Origin: DASQPR01 sp963831705
GTDB taxonomy: Bacteria > Actinomycetota > Actinomycetes > Mycobacteriales > Micromonosporaceae
DNA: 64,000 bases
Direction of reading: 5' to 3'
Assembly: GCA_963831705.1 (NCBI GenBank)
Contig: CAWHRE010000010.1
Span: 124,001-188,000, forward strand
The notes below the pieces were generated by a model. That model ran no database searches and was not told the origin of the DNA. It saw only the letters and a program-made list of their open reading frames with translations. The translations under genes and the position numbers were made by a program. Shown piece by piece: positions 17,694 through 25,972 of this stretch; the first letter of the stretch is position 1, and every line of letters begins with the position of its first letter.

Positions 17694-18365
17694 CTAGCTC
17701 CTCGGCCGGACCAGCCCCTGCTCATACGCGTATACGACCGCTTGCACCCGATCGCGCAGTTGGAGTTTGGCCAGCACCCGGCCGACGTGTGTCTTCACGG
17801 TCGCTTCGGACAGGACGAGGTGGCTCGCGATCTCGGCGTTCGACAGGCCGCTCGCGACCTCGATCAGAATCTCCCGCTCGCGCGCCGTCAGCGTCGTCAG
17901 TTCGGCCGGTTCGGCGCCTACCGCTCCGGTCGCCGATACCGGCAGGTGGGGCAGGAACACGTCCAGCAGGCGGCGCGTGACGCTCGGCGCGACCACCGCA
18001 TCGCCGCTCGCCACGGCGCGAATCGCGGACAACAGATCCGGCGGCGGCACATCTTTCAGCAGGAAGCCGCTGGCACCGGCGCGGAGCCCGGCGTACGCGT
18101 ACTCGTCGAGGTCGAACGTCGTCAGGATCAGCACGCGGCTGCGGCTGCCGGTGGCCGCGATCCGGCGGGTCGCCTCGATCCCGTCGACGTTCGGCATCCG
18201 TACGTCCATCAGCACCACGTCGGGTGTGATCGATGCCGCCAGCCGTACCGCCTCGGCACCGTCCCCGGCCTCGCCGACGACTTCCATGTCCGGCTGCGCA
18301 TCGAGCACGAGTCGGAAGCCCAAGCGGAGCATCGGCTGGTCATCGACCAGGAGGATGGTGATCAA
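17694..18365 (-). CDS. NarL/LuxR-type response regulator
   Basis: 223 residues. The receiver domain has the acidic pair near residue 9 (VDDQ) and the phospho-acceptor aspartate in VVLMDVRMPNVDG (about residue 54). The LuxR HTH in the last 65 residues contains LTAREREILIEVASGLSN and VKTHVGRVLAKLQLRDR. TTG 18365 overlaps the TGA of the histidine kinase gene (TTGA), so the two are co-translated. It probably regulates the upstream ABC transporter genes in the same operon. Confidence 0.9.
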   Translation of the reverse strand: MITILLVDDQPMLRLGFRLVLDAQPDMEVVGEAGDGAEAVRLAASITPDVVLMDVRMPNVDGIEATRRIAATGSRSRVLILTTFDLDEYAYAGLRAGASGFLLKDVPPPDLLSAIRAVASGDAVVAPSVTRRLLDVFLPHLPVSATGAVGAEPAELTTLTAREREILIEVASGLSNAEIASHLVLSEATVKTHVGRVLAKLQLRDRVQAVVYAYEQGLVRPRS

Positions 18366-19597
18366 GAGACGCCTTCCGTCATCAACTGCAGGACCGACCG
18401 GACCCGCCAGCCGCCCTGCGGCATCGGGCCCGCGTCGACCTGACCACCGAAGACCGCGGCACGCTCGCGCATGCCGGCGATGCCGTGGCCGCCTTCGATT
18501 CCGTAGGCGCCTTCGGCCATCGGGCCGTTGGCTCCGTCGTTCGTGACCACCAGCTCGACCTCGCGCCCGCGGTACGCCAACAGCACATCCGCACGGGTCG
18601 CGTCCGCGTGCTTCAACGTGTTCGTGAGCGCCTCCTGCACCATCCGGTACAGCGCCAGCTGAGCGCTCGGCGGCAGCGGGACGACCGTGCCGGACACGGT
18701 CAGCCGCGTCGGCAGGCCGGCCGCGCGTACGGTCGCGATCAGCGCATCGAGGTCGTCAATCGTGGGTTGCGGAATCGTCGGTTGAGATTGCTCGGGGACG
18801 TTGCGCTCTCGCATGACGCCCAGCAAGCGCCGCATCTCGGCCAGCGCGGAACGGCCGGTGTCCGAGATCTGCCCCATGATCATCGTCGCGCGATCCGGGT
18901 CGGCCTCCACCGTGTACGCGGCGCCGTCCGCGAGCGCGGTCATCACGGCGATGTTGTGCGCGACGACGTCGTGCATCTCGCGAGCGATCCGCGTCCGTTC
19001 GGCGACCGCGGCGAGATGCGCCTCGCGATCCCGGTCCCGTTCCAGCCGGGCGGCGCGATCTTCCAGCGCCGCCAGATATGCCCGGCGGGTCCGGATGTTG
19101 TACCCGATGAATCCGGCCGCCACGACCAGCCCGGACACGAACACGAACGCCCAGAAATGGGCGTTCACCGGCCCGAACCGGATGGCCGCCAGCACCGCCC
19201 CGACTTCGAGGACTCCGGCCGCGATCAAGACGCGACGCAGCGGCTCGTACGCGGCGACGGTGTAGAACGCGACCAGCGGCGCGAGATCGGCGGCGAGCAG
19301 ATCCCGGTCGAGCCACTGGAGAAACGCCACCGCGGCCACGATCGCGAACACGACCGACGGCCAGCGGCGGCGCCAGATCAACGGCACGACCAGGCCGAAT
19401 GCGAGCAGCCATTCCGACGCAGGAATCGGGACCTTGGCCACATCACCGTGGCGCGGATGTGACAGAACCAACAGAAGCAGGACGAATGCGGTGTCGGTGA
19501 TCACCGGGTGACGCCGGACCCCGGCCCGTACGCGGTCGAACGCGACCCGCACGCTCGCAGTGAGCGTGCCGGCCGCGTCTTCGATCCGTCGTTTGAT
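18362..19597 (-). CDS. Sensor histidine kinase (HisKA_3 type)
   Basis: About 400 residues. Several N-terminal membrane helices (VITDTAFVLLLLVLS onward) precede a linker and the dimerisation box EMHDVVAHNIAVM with the phospho-histidine. The HATPase domain follows, with LTNTLKHADATRADV and GIEGGHGIAGMRERA. The partner is the regulator directly downstream. The start is unusual: the best ribosome site, AGGGG at 19604-19608, is 6 bases from an ATC codon at 19597; the nearest standard start is GTG 19552, without a visible site. The permease upstream ends at 19618. The operon order is ATPase, permease, kinase, regulator, as in peptide-antibiotic sensing modules. Confidence 0.85.
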   Translation of the reverse strand: MKRRIEDAAGTLTASVRVAFDRVRAGVRRHPVITDTAFVLLLLVLSHPRHGDVAKVPIPASEWLLAFGLVVPLIWRRRWPSVVFAIVAAVAFLQWLDRDLLAADLAPLVAFYTVAAYEPLRRVLIAAGVLEVGAVLAAIRFGPVNAHFWAFVFVSGLVVAAGFIGYNIRTRRAYLAALEDRAARLERDRDREAHLAAVAERTRIAREMHDVVAHNIAVMTALADGAAYTVEADPDRATMIMGQISDTGRSALAEMRRLLGVMRERNVPEQSQPTIPQPTIDDLDALIATVRAAGLPTRLTVSGTVVPLPPSAQLALYRMVQEALTNTLKHADATRADVLLAYRGREVELVVTNDGANGPMAEGAYGIEGGHGIAGMRERAAVFGGQVDAGPMPQGGWRVRSVLQLMTEGVS

Positions 19598-19617
19598 GGT
19601 TCTACCCCTGTTGGCTG

Positions 19618-20421
19618 TTAGGCGTCGCGGCGCTTGAGCGTGATCGCCGCCGCCACAATCGCCACCACGGTATACGCCACGAACAGCGCGAACCCAGTCC
19701 ACGGCGCCAGCGATCCGGGATCGGGGTGGGTCGTGGTGATGACCGAACCCGCGTTGCTCGGCAGGTACGGCCCGATGTTGATCCATCCGGACATGACCTC
19801 ACCGAGCACCGGCAGGATCAGCAGGACGCCGAACAGCGCGGTGATCGCGCCGGCCGTGTTGCGGATGATGAACCCGAACGCCATGCCGAGGATGCCGACC
19901 ACCGCGAGGTACAGGCCGGTCCCGACGACGACCCGAAGCTCGTTCGGGGCGGACAGCGACACGTTGAGATGCTTCGAGGACAGAATTGCCTGACCCAGGA
20001 AGAACGCGATGAACGCGGACACCATCGACACGATCGTGCCGACCACGGTGAATACCGCGAGCTTGGCCCAGAGCACCGGCAGTCGCTTCGGTACGGCCGA
20101 CATGGTCGCCCGGATCATGCCGGTCGAGTATTCGCCGGTGATCAGCAGCACGCCGAGCACACCGATCGCGAGTTGAGCAAGGAAATAACCCTGGGTGGCG
20201 AGGGTGGTGGGATCGAAGTGCGAGCGGCGGTCGGCCGGCATGCTGTTCCAGCGGGCGACCGTGACCAAGCAGAACAACACGCCGAGACCGATCGTCATGC
20301 CGGCCGACGCGATCAACGTGTACACGGTCGAACGCAGCGAGCGCAGCTTGATCCACTCGGACGAAATCACCCGACCTTCGGTGACCCGCAGATCTGGTGC
20401 GGCGGCGGTCATCGCGGTCAT
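19618..20421 (-). CDS. ABC-2 type transporter permease
   Basis: 267 residues with about six membrane helices: VYTLIASAGMTIGLGVLF, FLAQLAIGVLGVLLITGEYSTG, VGTIVSMVSAFIAFFLGQAI, LYLAVVGILGMAFGFIIRN, AITALFGVLLILPVLG and the final GFALFVAYTVVAIVAAAITL. ITGEYSTGMIRATMSAVPKR is the conserved cytoplasmic segment of ABC-2 permeases of the bacitracin/lantibiotic export type. Its start overlaps the end of the ATPase gene by 4 bases. It forms the channel of an exporter or lipid-antibiotic resistance pump. Confidence 0.85.
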   Translation of the reverse strand: MTAMTAAAPDLRVTEGRVISSEWIKLRSLRSTVYTLIASAGMTIGLGVLFCLVTVARWNSMPADRRSHFDPTTLATQGYFLAQLAIGVLGVLLITGEYSTGMIRATMSAVPKRLPVLWAKLAVFTVVGTIVSMVSAFIAFFLGQAILSSKHLNVSLSAPNELRVVVGTGLYLAVVGILGMAFGFIIRNTAGAITALFGVLLILPVLGEVMSGWINIGPYLPSNAGSVITTTHPDPGSLAPWTGFALFVAYTVVAIVAAAITLKRRDA

Positions 20422-21356
20422 GCCGCACCCACCAGCGCGCCGTCAACCAGCGAACTGGTGCCCTGATATTCGACCTCTTCGCGGGTCAGGTCCATGAAAG
20501 CCTCTTCCAGTGACGCCTGATGCGGCACGAGTTCGTACAACGTGATCATGTTTTCGGCGGCGATACGCCCGATCTCTTCGCTGCCGAGACCGTCGATCTC
20601 CAGTACGCCGGCCTCGGCCGACGCGATCGTCACGTCCGGTCCGGCCACCAGATCCCGGAGCCGGGTCGCGTGCGGCGAGCGCACCCGGACGCTGTGCCGG
20701 GACGATGACCGGGTGAACTCGGCCACCGATACGTCCGCGATCAGACGTCCTCGGCCGATGATGATGAGCTGCTCGGCGGTCAGCGCCATCTCACTCATCA
20801 GGTGCGACGAGACGAACACGGTACGGCCCTCGGCCGCGAGCGCCTTCAGCAAATTGCGGATCCAGAGGATGCCCTCCGGGTCGAGGCCGTTGACGGGCTC
20901 GTCGAGCACCAGCGTGGCCGGATCGCCGAGCAGCGCCGACGCGATGCCGAGCCGCTGGCCCATGCCGAGCGAGAATCCGCCGGCTCGTTTGCGGGCCACG
21001 TCCTGGATCCCGACCATGTCGATGACCTCGGACACGCGGCGACGCGAGATGCCGGTCGTGGCGGCGAGCGCGTACAGATGGTTGTACGCGCTGCGACCGG
21101 TGTGAATGGCCTTCGCCTCCAGCAACGCACCGACCTCGCGCAGCGGAGCGGTGTGCTCGGCGTACGGGCGGCCGTTGACCGTCACGGAACCGGACGACGG
21201 CGCGTCCAAGCCGAGGATCATCCGCATCGTGGTCGACTTGCCGGCCCCGTTGGGGCCGAGGAATCCGGTGACGACACCCGGCTTGACGCTAAACGTCAGA
21301 TCATTGACAGCGGTCTTCTCGCCGTAGCGCTTGGTCAGTCCGCGCGCTTCGATCAT
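20418..21356 (-). CDS. ABC transporter ATP-binding protein (BcrA/DrrA type)
   Basis: 312 residues. Walker A is GPNGAGKST (about residue 35) and Walker B LVLDEPVNGLDPEG. The signature motif reads SLGMGQRLG in place of LSGGQ, a degeneracy seen in the BcrA-like family. The C-terminal 90 residues form the extension typical of drug or lantibiotic exporters. It is the first gene of an operon with the permease and the two-component system. ATG 21356 is followed by MIEARGLTKRYG. Confidence 0.9.
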   Translation of the reverse strand: MIEARGLTKRYGEKTAVNDLTFSVKPGVVTGFLGPNGAGKSTTMRMILGLDAPSSGSVTVNGRPYAEHTAPLREVGALLEAKAIHTGRSAYNHLYALAATTGISRRRVSEVIDMVGIQDVARKRAGGFSLGMGQRLGIASALLGDPATLVLDEPVNGLDPEGILWIRNLLKALAAEGRTVFVSSHLMSEMALTAEQLIIIGRGRLIADVSVAEFTRSSSRHSVRVRSPHATRLRDLVAGPDVTIASAEAGVLEIDGLGSEEIGRIAAENMITLYELVPHQASLEEAFMDLTREEVEYQGTSSLVDGALVGAA

Positions 21357-21518
21357 GGGTAGCTCCTCAGGGTTTGGTCAGCTGAGCCCACGTTATGTGC
21401 GTTGACGGCTGGGGACGACCGCCGCGAGAGCGATCTTCAAAGGCCCCGAACCCATACCTTCGGCGTACGGCGCTACGCCGCGGGTCGCACGCGAGCCGAT
21501 CGGCATCGCCTCGGCGAC

Positions 21519-21524
21519 TATTAT
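21519..21524 (+). promoter_or_regulatory. -10 box TATTAT for leaderless CDF gene
   Basis: TATTAT lies 6 bases before the GTG start at 21531, so transcription would begin at or next to the start codon. A 7-bp hairpin (CGGCGTA/TACGCCG, 21470-21489) lies upstream. Confidence 0.5.
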
Positions 21525-21530
21525 CTTGCT

Positions 21531-22448
21531 GTGCCCCACAGCCATGATCACGATCACGGCTCGGCCGCCGCGGGACACAAACGGCCGCTGGCGATCGTGC
21601 TGGCCATCTCCTCGACGGTGCTTGTCGTCGAGGTCATCGGCGCGGTGGTGTCCGGGTCGCTGGCGTTGCTGGCCGACGCCGGGCACATGCTCACCGACGT
21701 CGCCGGACTGACGCTCGCGCTGATCGCGGCGACGCTCGCGACCCGGCCGGCCACGCCGCGGCGGACCTGGGGTTACCGCCGCGCGGAGATCCTCGCCGCG
21801 GCGGCCCAGGCAGCGGTTCTGCTCGCGGTCGGCATCTTCGTGCTGGTCGAGGGGATCAGGCATCTGATCGCGCCAACGCACGTCGCGTCCGGTGTCATGA
21901 TCGTCTTCGGGATCGTCGGACTCGTCGGCAACGGGCTGTCGATCCTGCTGTTGTCCCGGATCAAGACCGGGAACCTGAACACCCGGGCGGCCATGCTCGA
22001 GGTCGTGAACGACGCGCTCGGGTCGATCGCGGTACTGATCGCGGCGACCGTAATCGCGTTCACCGGCTGGGATCAGGCCGATGCGATCGCGTCGATCCTG
22101 ATCGGGCTGATGATCCTGCCGCGCACGTGGAAGCTGCTGCGCGAGACCGTGGACGTGCTGATGGAGGCGACGCCGAAGGGCATGGACCTGTCCGCGATCC
22201 GGGCGCACATCCTGGAGGTCGATCGGGTACACGAGGTGCACGATCTGCACGTCTCCTCGGTCGCGAGCGACCTCCCAGTGCTGACCGCCCACGTCGTCGT
22301 GGCCGAATCGTGCTTTCACGACGGCAACTTGCCGCGGCTGCTCGATCAGCTCCAGCAATGCCTGGCCGGGCATTTCGACGTCGAGCACAGCACGTTCCAG
22401 TTCGAGCCGGACGGCCACGCCGAACACGAACAAGCCGCGCATGCTTAG
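21531..22448 (+). CDS. Cation diffusion facilitator, zinc/cobalt exporter
   Basis: 305 residues from GTG 21531. The His/Asp-rich N-terminus (HSHDHDHG) is a metal-binding leader. Six helices follow, with the CDF motif LADAGHMLTD (HxxxD in helix 2) and VNDALGSIAVLIAA (NxxxD type site in helix 5). The C-terminal cytoplasmic domain carries VHEVHDLHVSSVASDLPVLTAHV with metal-binding histidines, and a final His-rich HAEHEQAAHA. It expels Zn or related divalent cations using the proton gradient. No ribosome site is present; the TATTAT box suggests a leaderless transcript. Confidence 0.9.
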   Translation: MPHSHDHDHGSAAAGHKRPLAIVLAISSTVLVVEVIGAVVSGSLALLADAGHMLTDVAGLTLALIAATLATRPATPRRTWGYRRAEILAAAAQAAVLLAVGIFVLVEGIRHLIAPTHVASGVMIVFGIVGLVGNGLSILLLSRIKTGNLNTRAAMLEVVNDALGSIAVLIAATVIAFTGWDQADAIASILIGLMILPRTWKLLRETVDVLMEATPKGMDLSAIRAHILEVDRVHEVHDLHVSSVASDLPVLTAHVVVAESCFHDGNLPRLLDQLQQCLAGHFDVEHSTFQFEPDGHAEHEQAAHA

Positions 22449-22451
22449 CCT

Positions 22452-22931
22452 CTAGTACGGCAGGCAGTCGTACAGCTGGGCAGCGAATGAGATGCCGTTC
22501 GCCGTCCTGACGTTCATCGCGGTACACAGCTGCTTGATCAGGACGACCCGCGGATCCGCCGACCGCACGTCGCCGTCGCCGGGCACGATCGCGAACTTCA
22601 CCTCGCGGCCGGTGATCTCCGCGCGTAGTTGATCAACCGTCGGATCACCGGCCGCGCGGCCGTCCCGCCCGGTGCCAGCGGGGCATCGAACGTAGTAGAC
22701 CTCGATGCCGTCCGAGTTGGCCGCGTACCCGTACCCGACGCGGGCCACTGCCGCGACCACGAGCGCTCCGAGCCAAGTCCACCATCGGTCCCGGCGCTCG
22801 CCGCCGCGCGGCGGCCGAAGTTGCGTGACCGGTGGCTCGGATAGCGGTGGCTCGGGCAGCGCCGGTTCGGGCACCGCCGGCTCAGACGGCGCCGGCTCAG
22901 ACGGCAGGGTTTCGGTGTCGCTCACGGGCAC
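22452..22931 (-). CDS. Single-pass membrane protein with Pro/Glu-rich N-terminus
   Basis: 159 residues. The N-terminal 40 residues are a degenerate EPALPEPPLSEPP-type repeat, followed by RRDRWW and one membrane helix (TWLGALVVAAVARVGYGYAA). A soluble domain of about 90 residues follows, with four cysteines (RCPAG, KQLCTAM, DCLPY among others). I do not recognise the family. GTG 22931 and an in-frame GTG two codons later are possible starts. It is convergent with the CDF gene, 3 bases apart. Confidence 0.55.
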   Translation of the reverse strand: MPVSDTETLPSEPAPSEPAVPEPALPEPPLSEPPVTQLRPPRGGERRDRWWTWLGALVVAAVARVGYGYAANSDGIEVYYVRCPAGTGRDGRAAGDPTVDQLRAEITGREVKFAIVPGDGDVRSADPRVVLIKQLCTAMNVRTANGISFAAQLYDCLPY

Positions 22932-22993
22932 GGATCATGCCATGCGACAGCTTGTCGTGGGGGGCTCGTCGTAGAGCACTCCTCGTGGCCGCT

Positions 22994-23719
22994 CTACCTG
23001 TTCGGATTCCAGCGCATCGAGAGCTTCGTCGCAGCTCGCTCGGTCCGGATCTCCATCGCGCTACCCAGAATCGTGGCGTGGTCGACGACGATCGCCTCAC
23101 CGTCGAGGCCGTACGTCGTCCGATCGCTGCGGAACACCGCGATCCCGGCCGGCTGATCGAGTTTCGGGGCGGTCGCCTCGTCCAGCAGTTCCGGACGCAG
23201 CCGCTCGGTCGCCCGGTGCACCACCACACCACGGTCGGCCAGTGCCCGGTAGAGCGAGATGTCCGCAAAGTCGACGTCGCGCAGTTGCGATCCGAACGGG
23301 TCGGGGATCCACGACACCTGATGGATCGCCGGCCGCCCGGCCAGCGACCGGACACGTTCCAGCCGGAGCGCTGTGCCGGTACCGAGTTCGGCGGGCAACT
23401 TCCGCAGCGCGCGGCCGAGCACGGCGGTGGTCACCGCATGGCCCTGCGACCGTAAATCGTCGACCAGGCTCTGTAACGAATCCAACTGGTAAGCGACGAG
23501 CGGCGCGGCGACGAACGTGCCGCGACCGGCCTGCTGGGACACGAGGCCGTCACGCTCCAGCACGGCGAGCGCCTGCCGGAGCGTTGCGAGCGTCACGTCG
23601 TAGGCGACGCTCAGTTCGCGTTGCGATGGCAGAGCAGCGCCGGGCGCGTACACCCCTGATTTGATCTTTGCGGTGAGATCGGCCGCGATCGTGTCGTACT
23701 TAGGTACTCGCCGCTCCAT
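22994..23719 (-). CDS. GntR/HutC-family transcriptional regulator
   Basis: 241 residues. The N-terminal winged helix begins VPKYDTIAADLTAKIKSG and contains LPSQRELSVAYDVTLATLRQ and GLVSQQAGRGTFV. The C-terminal UTRA ligand-binding domain includes RSLAGRPAIHQVSWIPDPFG and LDQPAGIAVFRSDRTTYGLDGEAI. ATG 23719 overlaps the last 20 bases of trpA, so it is the third gene of a trpB-trpA-gntR unit. The double palindrome GTTCTAGAAC before trpB resembles HutC-type operators, making this the likely regulator of the operon. The effector is unknown; indole or tryptophan-related ligands are an inference. Confidence 0.85.
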   Translation of the reverse strand: MERRVPKYDTIAADLTAKIKSGVYAPGAALPSQRELSVAYDVTLATLRQALAVLERDGLVSQQAGRGTFVAAPLVAYQLDSLQSLVDDLRSQGHAVTTAVLGRALRKLPAELGTGTALRLERVRSLAGRPAIHQVSWIPDPFGSQLRDVDFADISLYRALADRGVVVHRATERLRPELLDEATAPKLDQPAGIAVFRSDRTTYGLDGEAIVVDHATILGSAMEIRTERAATKLSMRWNPNR

Positions 23720-24617
23720 CCAAGCCCTTCTGATCCAAGCCCTTCTGATCCAAGCCGTCCCGCAGTGTTCGGACGTGCGCGCCCACCGTTTCGGCGGACG
23801 CCCCGTCGAGCACCTTACGCATCAGCGCGGCGCCGACGGCCACGCCGTCCGCGAACTCGGCCGCGGCAGCCGCGTGCGTTGCATCGGAAATGCCAAAACC
23901 AAGGATCACGGGCAGGTGGTACGGCAAGCCGGCCGTGATCGTGCGCAACGACGTCACGAGACTCTCCGCGGTCGCGGCGATTTCGGTGCGTGCGCCGGTC
24001 GTACCCATCACGCTGACGGCGTAGACGAAGCCGCGACTCCGGTGGCAGATTTCCCGGCGCCGGCGCTCGCTCGTGGACGGCGCGGCCAACAAGACCAGCG
24101 CGATTCCGGCGTCGGCGGCGGCATTTTCGATCGGCCCGATCTCGTCGAGAGGCACGTCCGGCACGATCAGGCCGGCCACCCCGGCATCCGCGAGCGCGGT
24201 GCAGAACGCGGCCTCGCCACGCCGTACGACCACGTTCGCGTACGTCATCGCGGTCAGCGGAATAGACACCTTCGACCGGACAGCCGCGAGATCGGCGAGG
24301 ATGCGATCGACGGTGATGCCCCGGGCGAGGGCACGGTCGGAAGCCTCCTGGATCGTCTGGCCGTCCAGTGTCGGGTCGGAGAACGGGATGCCGATCTCGA
24401 TCGTGTCGGCGCCGGCCGCTTGGTAGGCCAGCACATAGTCGGTCCAGTCCTCGGTGATGCCGGCGGTGATATACGGCGCCAGGATCTTGCGATCCGCCCT
24501 CAGGGCCATCGTCGGCAGCATTGATGTGACTTGCGTTGCGGTCGCTCGCATTGCTGTCGCCCCCATTGCTGTCGCGTGCATTGCTGTCGCGTGCATTGCT
24601 GCAGGTGTCACTGTCAC
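23700..24617 (-). CDS. trpA: Tryptophan synthase alpha chain with repeat-extended ends
   Basis: 305 residues, longer than the usual 260-270. The core is normal: APYITAGITEDW, the catalytic glutamate in DTIEIGIPFSDPTLDG, the catalytic aspartate in GLIVPDVPLDE, and the phosphate-binding PVILGFGISDATH. It cleaves indole-3-glycerol phosphate and channels indole to TrpB. GTG 24617 overlaps the trpB stop (GTGA) with GGTGGAG just upstream. The extra N-terminus (MHATAMHATAMGATAM) comes from a 15-bp tandem repeat and the C-terminus (GLDQKGLDQKGLDG) from another. Later internal ATGs inside the repeat are alternative starts. The last 20 bases overlap gntR. Confidence 0.9.
   Translation of the reverse strand: MTVTPAAMHATAMHATAMGATAMRATATQVTSMLPTMALRADRKILAPYITAGITEDWTDYVLAYQAAGADTIEIGIPFSDPTLDGQTIQEASDRALARGITVDRILADLAAVRSKVSIPLTAMTYANVVVRRGEAAFCTALADAGVAGLIVPDVPLDEIGPIENAAADAGIALVLLAAPSTSERRRREICHRSRGFVYAVSVMGTTGARTEIAATAESLVTSLRTITAGLPYHLPVILGFGISDATHAAAAAEFADGVAVGAALMRKVLDGASAETVGAHVRTLRDGLDQKGLDQKGLDGAAST
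23718..23762. repeat. 15-bp tandem repeat, three copies, at trpA 3' end
   Basis: ATCCAAGCCCTTCTG at 23718-23732 and 23733-23747, then the diverged ATCCAAGCCGTCCCG at 23748-23762. It encodes GLDQK-type units at the TrpA C-terminus, and its first bases also underlie the gntR start codon. Confidence 0.85.
24534..24608. repeat. 15-bp tandem repeat, about five copies, at trpA 5' end
   Basis: Units of CATTGCTGTCGCGTG start at 24549 (last bases CCC), 24564 and 24579; degenerate copies flank them at 24534 and 24594. On the coding strand each contains an ATG, so several in-frame starts are available to trpA. Confidence 0.85.
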
Positions 24618-25804
24618 TGGTCTCCACCCATCAACTGCGGCATGTCTTTGTCTCCTCGTCCGGACAGCGTTACCACGACCGTCGATCCGGCCGGCAACTC
24701 GTCGGTCCCGGCCGCACGCATGACCCATGCGATCGCATGTGCGGATTCCAGCGCGCACAGGATGCCCTCGGTCCGGGCGAGTCGGCGCAGCGCCGGGACG
24801 ACCTCGGCATCGGTCACCGTGACGTAGCGGGCGCGACCGAGATCCCGCAGGTACGCGTGCTCCGGCCCGACGCCCGGATAGTCCAGCCCGGCGGCGATCG
24901 AATGCGCCTCGCTGACCTGACCGTCGTCGTCCTGCAGCACCATCGACCGGAAGCCGTGGAGGATGCCGAGGCGCCCGTTTGTCAACGCCGCCCCACCGTC
25001 CGCCTCTACACCGATCAACCGAGCCGGGGTGTCGACGAATCCGGCGAACGATCCGGCCGCGTTCGAGCCGCCGCCAACGCATGCGACCACGTAATCCGGC
25101 GTCCCGGTACGCAGCTCGGTCGCGCACTGCGTCCGCGCCTCGTCACCGATCACGCGCTGGAATTCCCGGACCATCCACGGGTACGGGTGCGGTCCCATCA
25201 CCGAACCGACGCAGTAATACGTGTCGTCGAGCGACCCGACCCAGCCGCGTAGCGCCTCGCTGCAGGCGTCCTTGAGCGTACGGCTGCCGCTGGTCACCGG
25301 AATCACCTCAGCGCCGAGCATCTCCATCCGGAACACGTTGAGCTGCTGGCGTTCCATGTCCTTCGCGCCCATGTAGACCGCGCACTCCATGCCGAGCAAC
25401 GCGGCCGCGGTGGCCGCTGCGACCCCATGCTGACCAGCGCCGGTCTCGGCGATCAGTCGCGTCTTGCCCATTCGGTGCGCGAGCAGCGCCTGGCCGAGCA
25501 CGTTGTTCACCTTGTGCGAACCGGTGTGCGCCAAATCCTCGCGCTTGAGCAGCAGCGTGATCCCGAGTTCCTGAGACAACCGCCAAGCTGGGGTCAGCGG
25601 CGTGGGCCGGCCCGCGTACACGGTCAGCAACCGGTTGAGCTGTGCCCGGAATCGTGGGTCCTGCCACGCGTCACGAAACGCCAGCTCCAGTTCCTCACAC
25701 GCTCCGACCAACGATTCCGGCACGAACCGACCGCCAAAGTCCCCAAACCGTCCGTTGCCCGACGGTTCAACCATCCCGCCGGCCGCCACTTGAAGCTCTT
25801 GCAC
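24614..25804 (-). CDS. trpB: Tryptophan synthase beta chain
   Basis: 396 residues from GTG 25804, preceded by AAGAGGTG; a TTG at 25822 is in frame but less likely. FGDFGGRFVPE opens the fold. The PLP lysine is in HTGSHKVNNVLGQ, the GAGQHGVA loop and the phosphate-binding GGGSNA motif are intact, and the catalytic glutamate lies in AETGAGQ. It condenses indole with serine to give tryptophan. It is first in a trpB-trpA-gntR unit; no trpC, trpD or trpE is adjacent. A double palindromic operator covers the promoter region. Confidence 0.95.
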   Translation of the reverse strand: MQELQVAAGGMVEPSGNGRFGDFGGRFVPESLVGACEELELAFRDAWQDPRFRAQLNRLLTVYAGRPTPLTPAWRLSQELGITLLLKREDLAHTGSHKVNNVLGQALLAHRMGKTRLIAETGAGQHGVAAATAAALLGMECAVYMGAKDMERQQLNVFRMEMLGAEVIPVTSGSRTLKDACSEALRGWVGSLDDTYYCVGSVMGPHPYPWMVREFQRVIGDEARTQCATELRTGTPDYVVACVGGGSNAAGSFAGFVDTPARLIGVEADGGAALTNGRLGILHGFRSMVLQDDDGQVSEAHSIAAGLDYPGVGPEHAYLRDLGRARYVTVTDAEVVPALRRLARTEGILCALESAHAIAWVMRAAGTDELPAGSTVVVTLSGRGDKDMPQLMGGDQ

Positions 25805-25820
25805 GCCGCACCTCTTTCTC

Positions 25821-25857
25821 AACAGTTCTAGAACACTAACACAGTTCTAGAACTGTT
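25821..25857. promoter_or_regulatory. Double palindromic operator upstream of trpBA-gntR
   Basis: GTTCTAGAAC occurs at 25825-25834 and again at 25844-25853; the second extends to the perfect 16-bp palindrome ACAGTTCTAGAACTGT (25841-25856). The centres are 19 bp apart, about two helical turns, so two dimers would sit on the same face. A TAGTGT hexamer on the minus strand between them (25840-25835) could be the -10 box. The GT-N2-TA-N2-AC symmetry is close to GntR/HutC operators (GT-N-TA-N-AC). Confidence 0.7.
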
Positions 25858-25871
25858 GTCCCCAACCCCCA

Positions 25872-25887
25872 GTTGATCCTGGAGTTA
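25872..25887 (-). repeat. Dispersed TAACTCCAGGATCRAC element, copy 2
   Basis: GTTGATCCTGGAGTTA on the plus strand, flanked by the same AACTAAC and CCCCCAACCCC extensions as copy 1. Together with copy 3 in opposite orientation 28 bases away it can form a 14-bp stem between trpB and the SRPBCC gene. Confidence 0.8.
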
Positions 25888-25915
25888 GTTGGCGCCTCGC
25901 GGCGAGTCGCTCTGA

Positions 25916-25931
25916 TAACTCCAGGATCGAC
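25916..25931 (+). repeat. Dispersed TAACTCCAGGATCRAC element, copy 3
   Basis: TAACTCCAGGATCGAC, the inverted partner of copy 2. It lies in the upstream region of the SRPBCC gene, about 40 bases before its start. Confidence 0.8.
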
Positions 25932-25956
25932 TTCGGTTTATCCAGAACACGCGTGG

Positions 25957-25972
25957 TGTACCATTTGGTACA
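25957..25972. promoter_or_regulatory. Palindromic operator overlapping the SRPBCC start
   Basis: TGTACCA-TT-TGGTACA is a perfect inverted repeat with a 2-base centre whose last base is the A of the ATG at 25972. It also contains TACCAT placed seven bases before the ATG, a possible -10 of a leaderless transcript. The TetR regulator encoded as the second gene is the obvious candidate to bind it. Confidence 0.6.
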
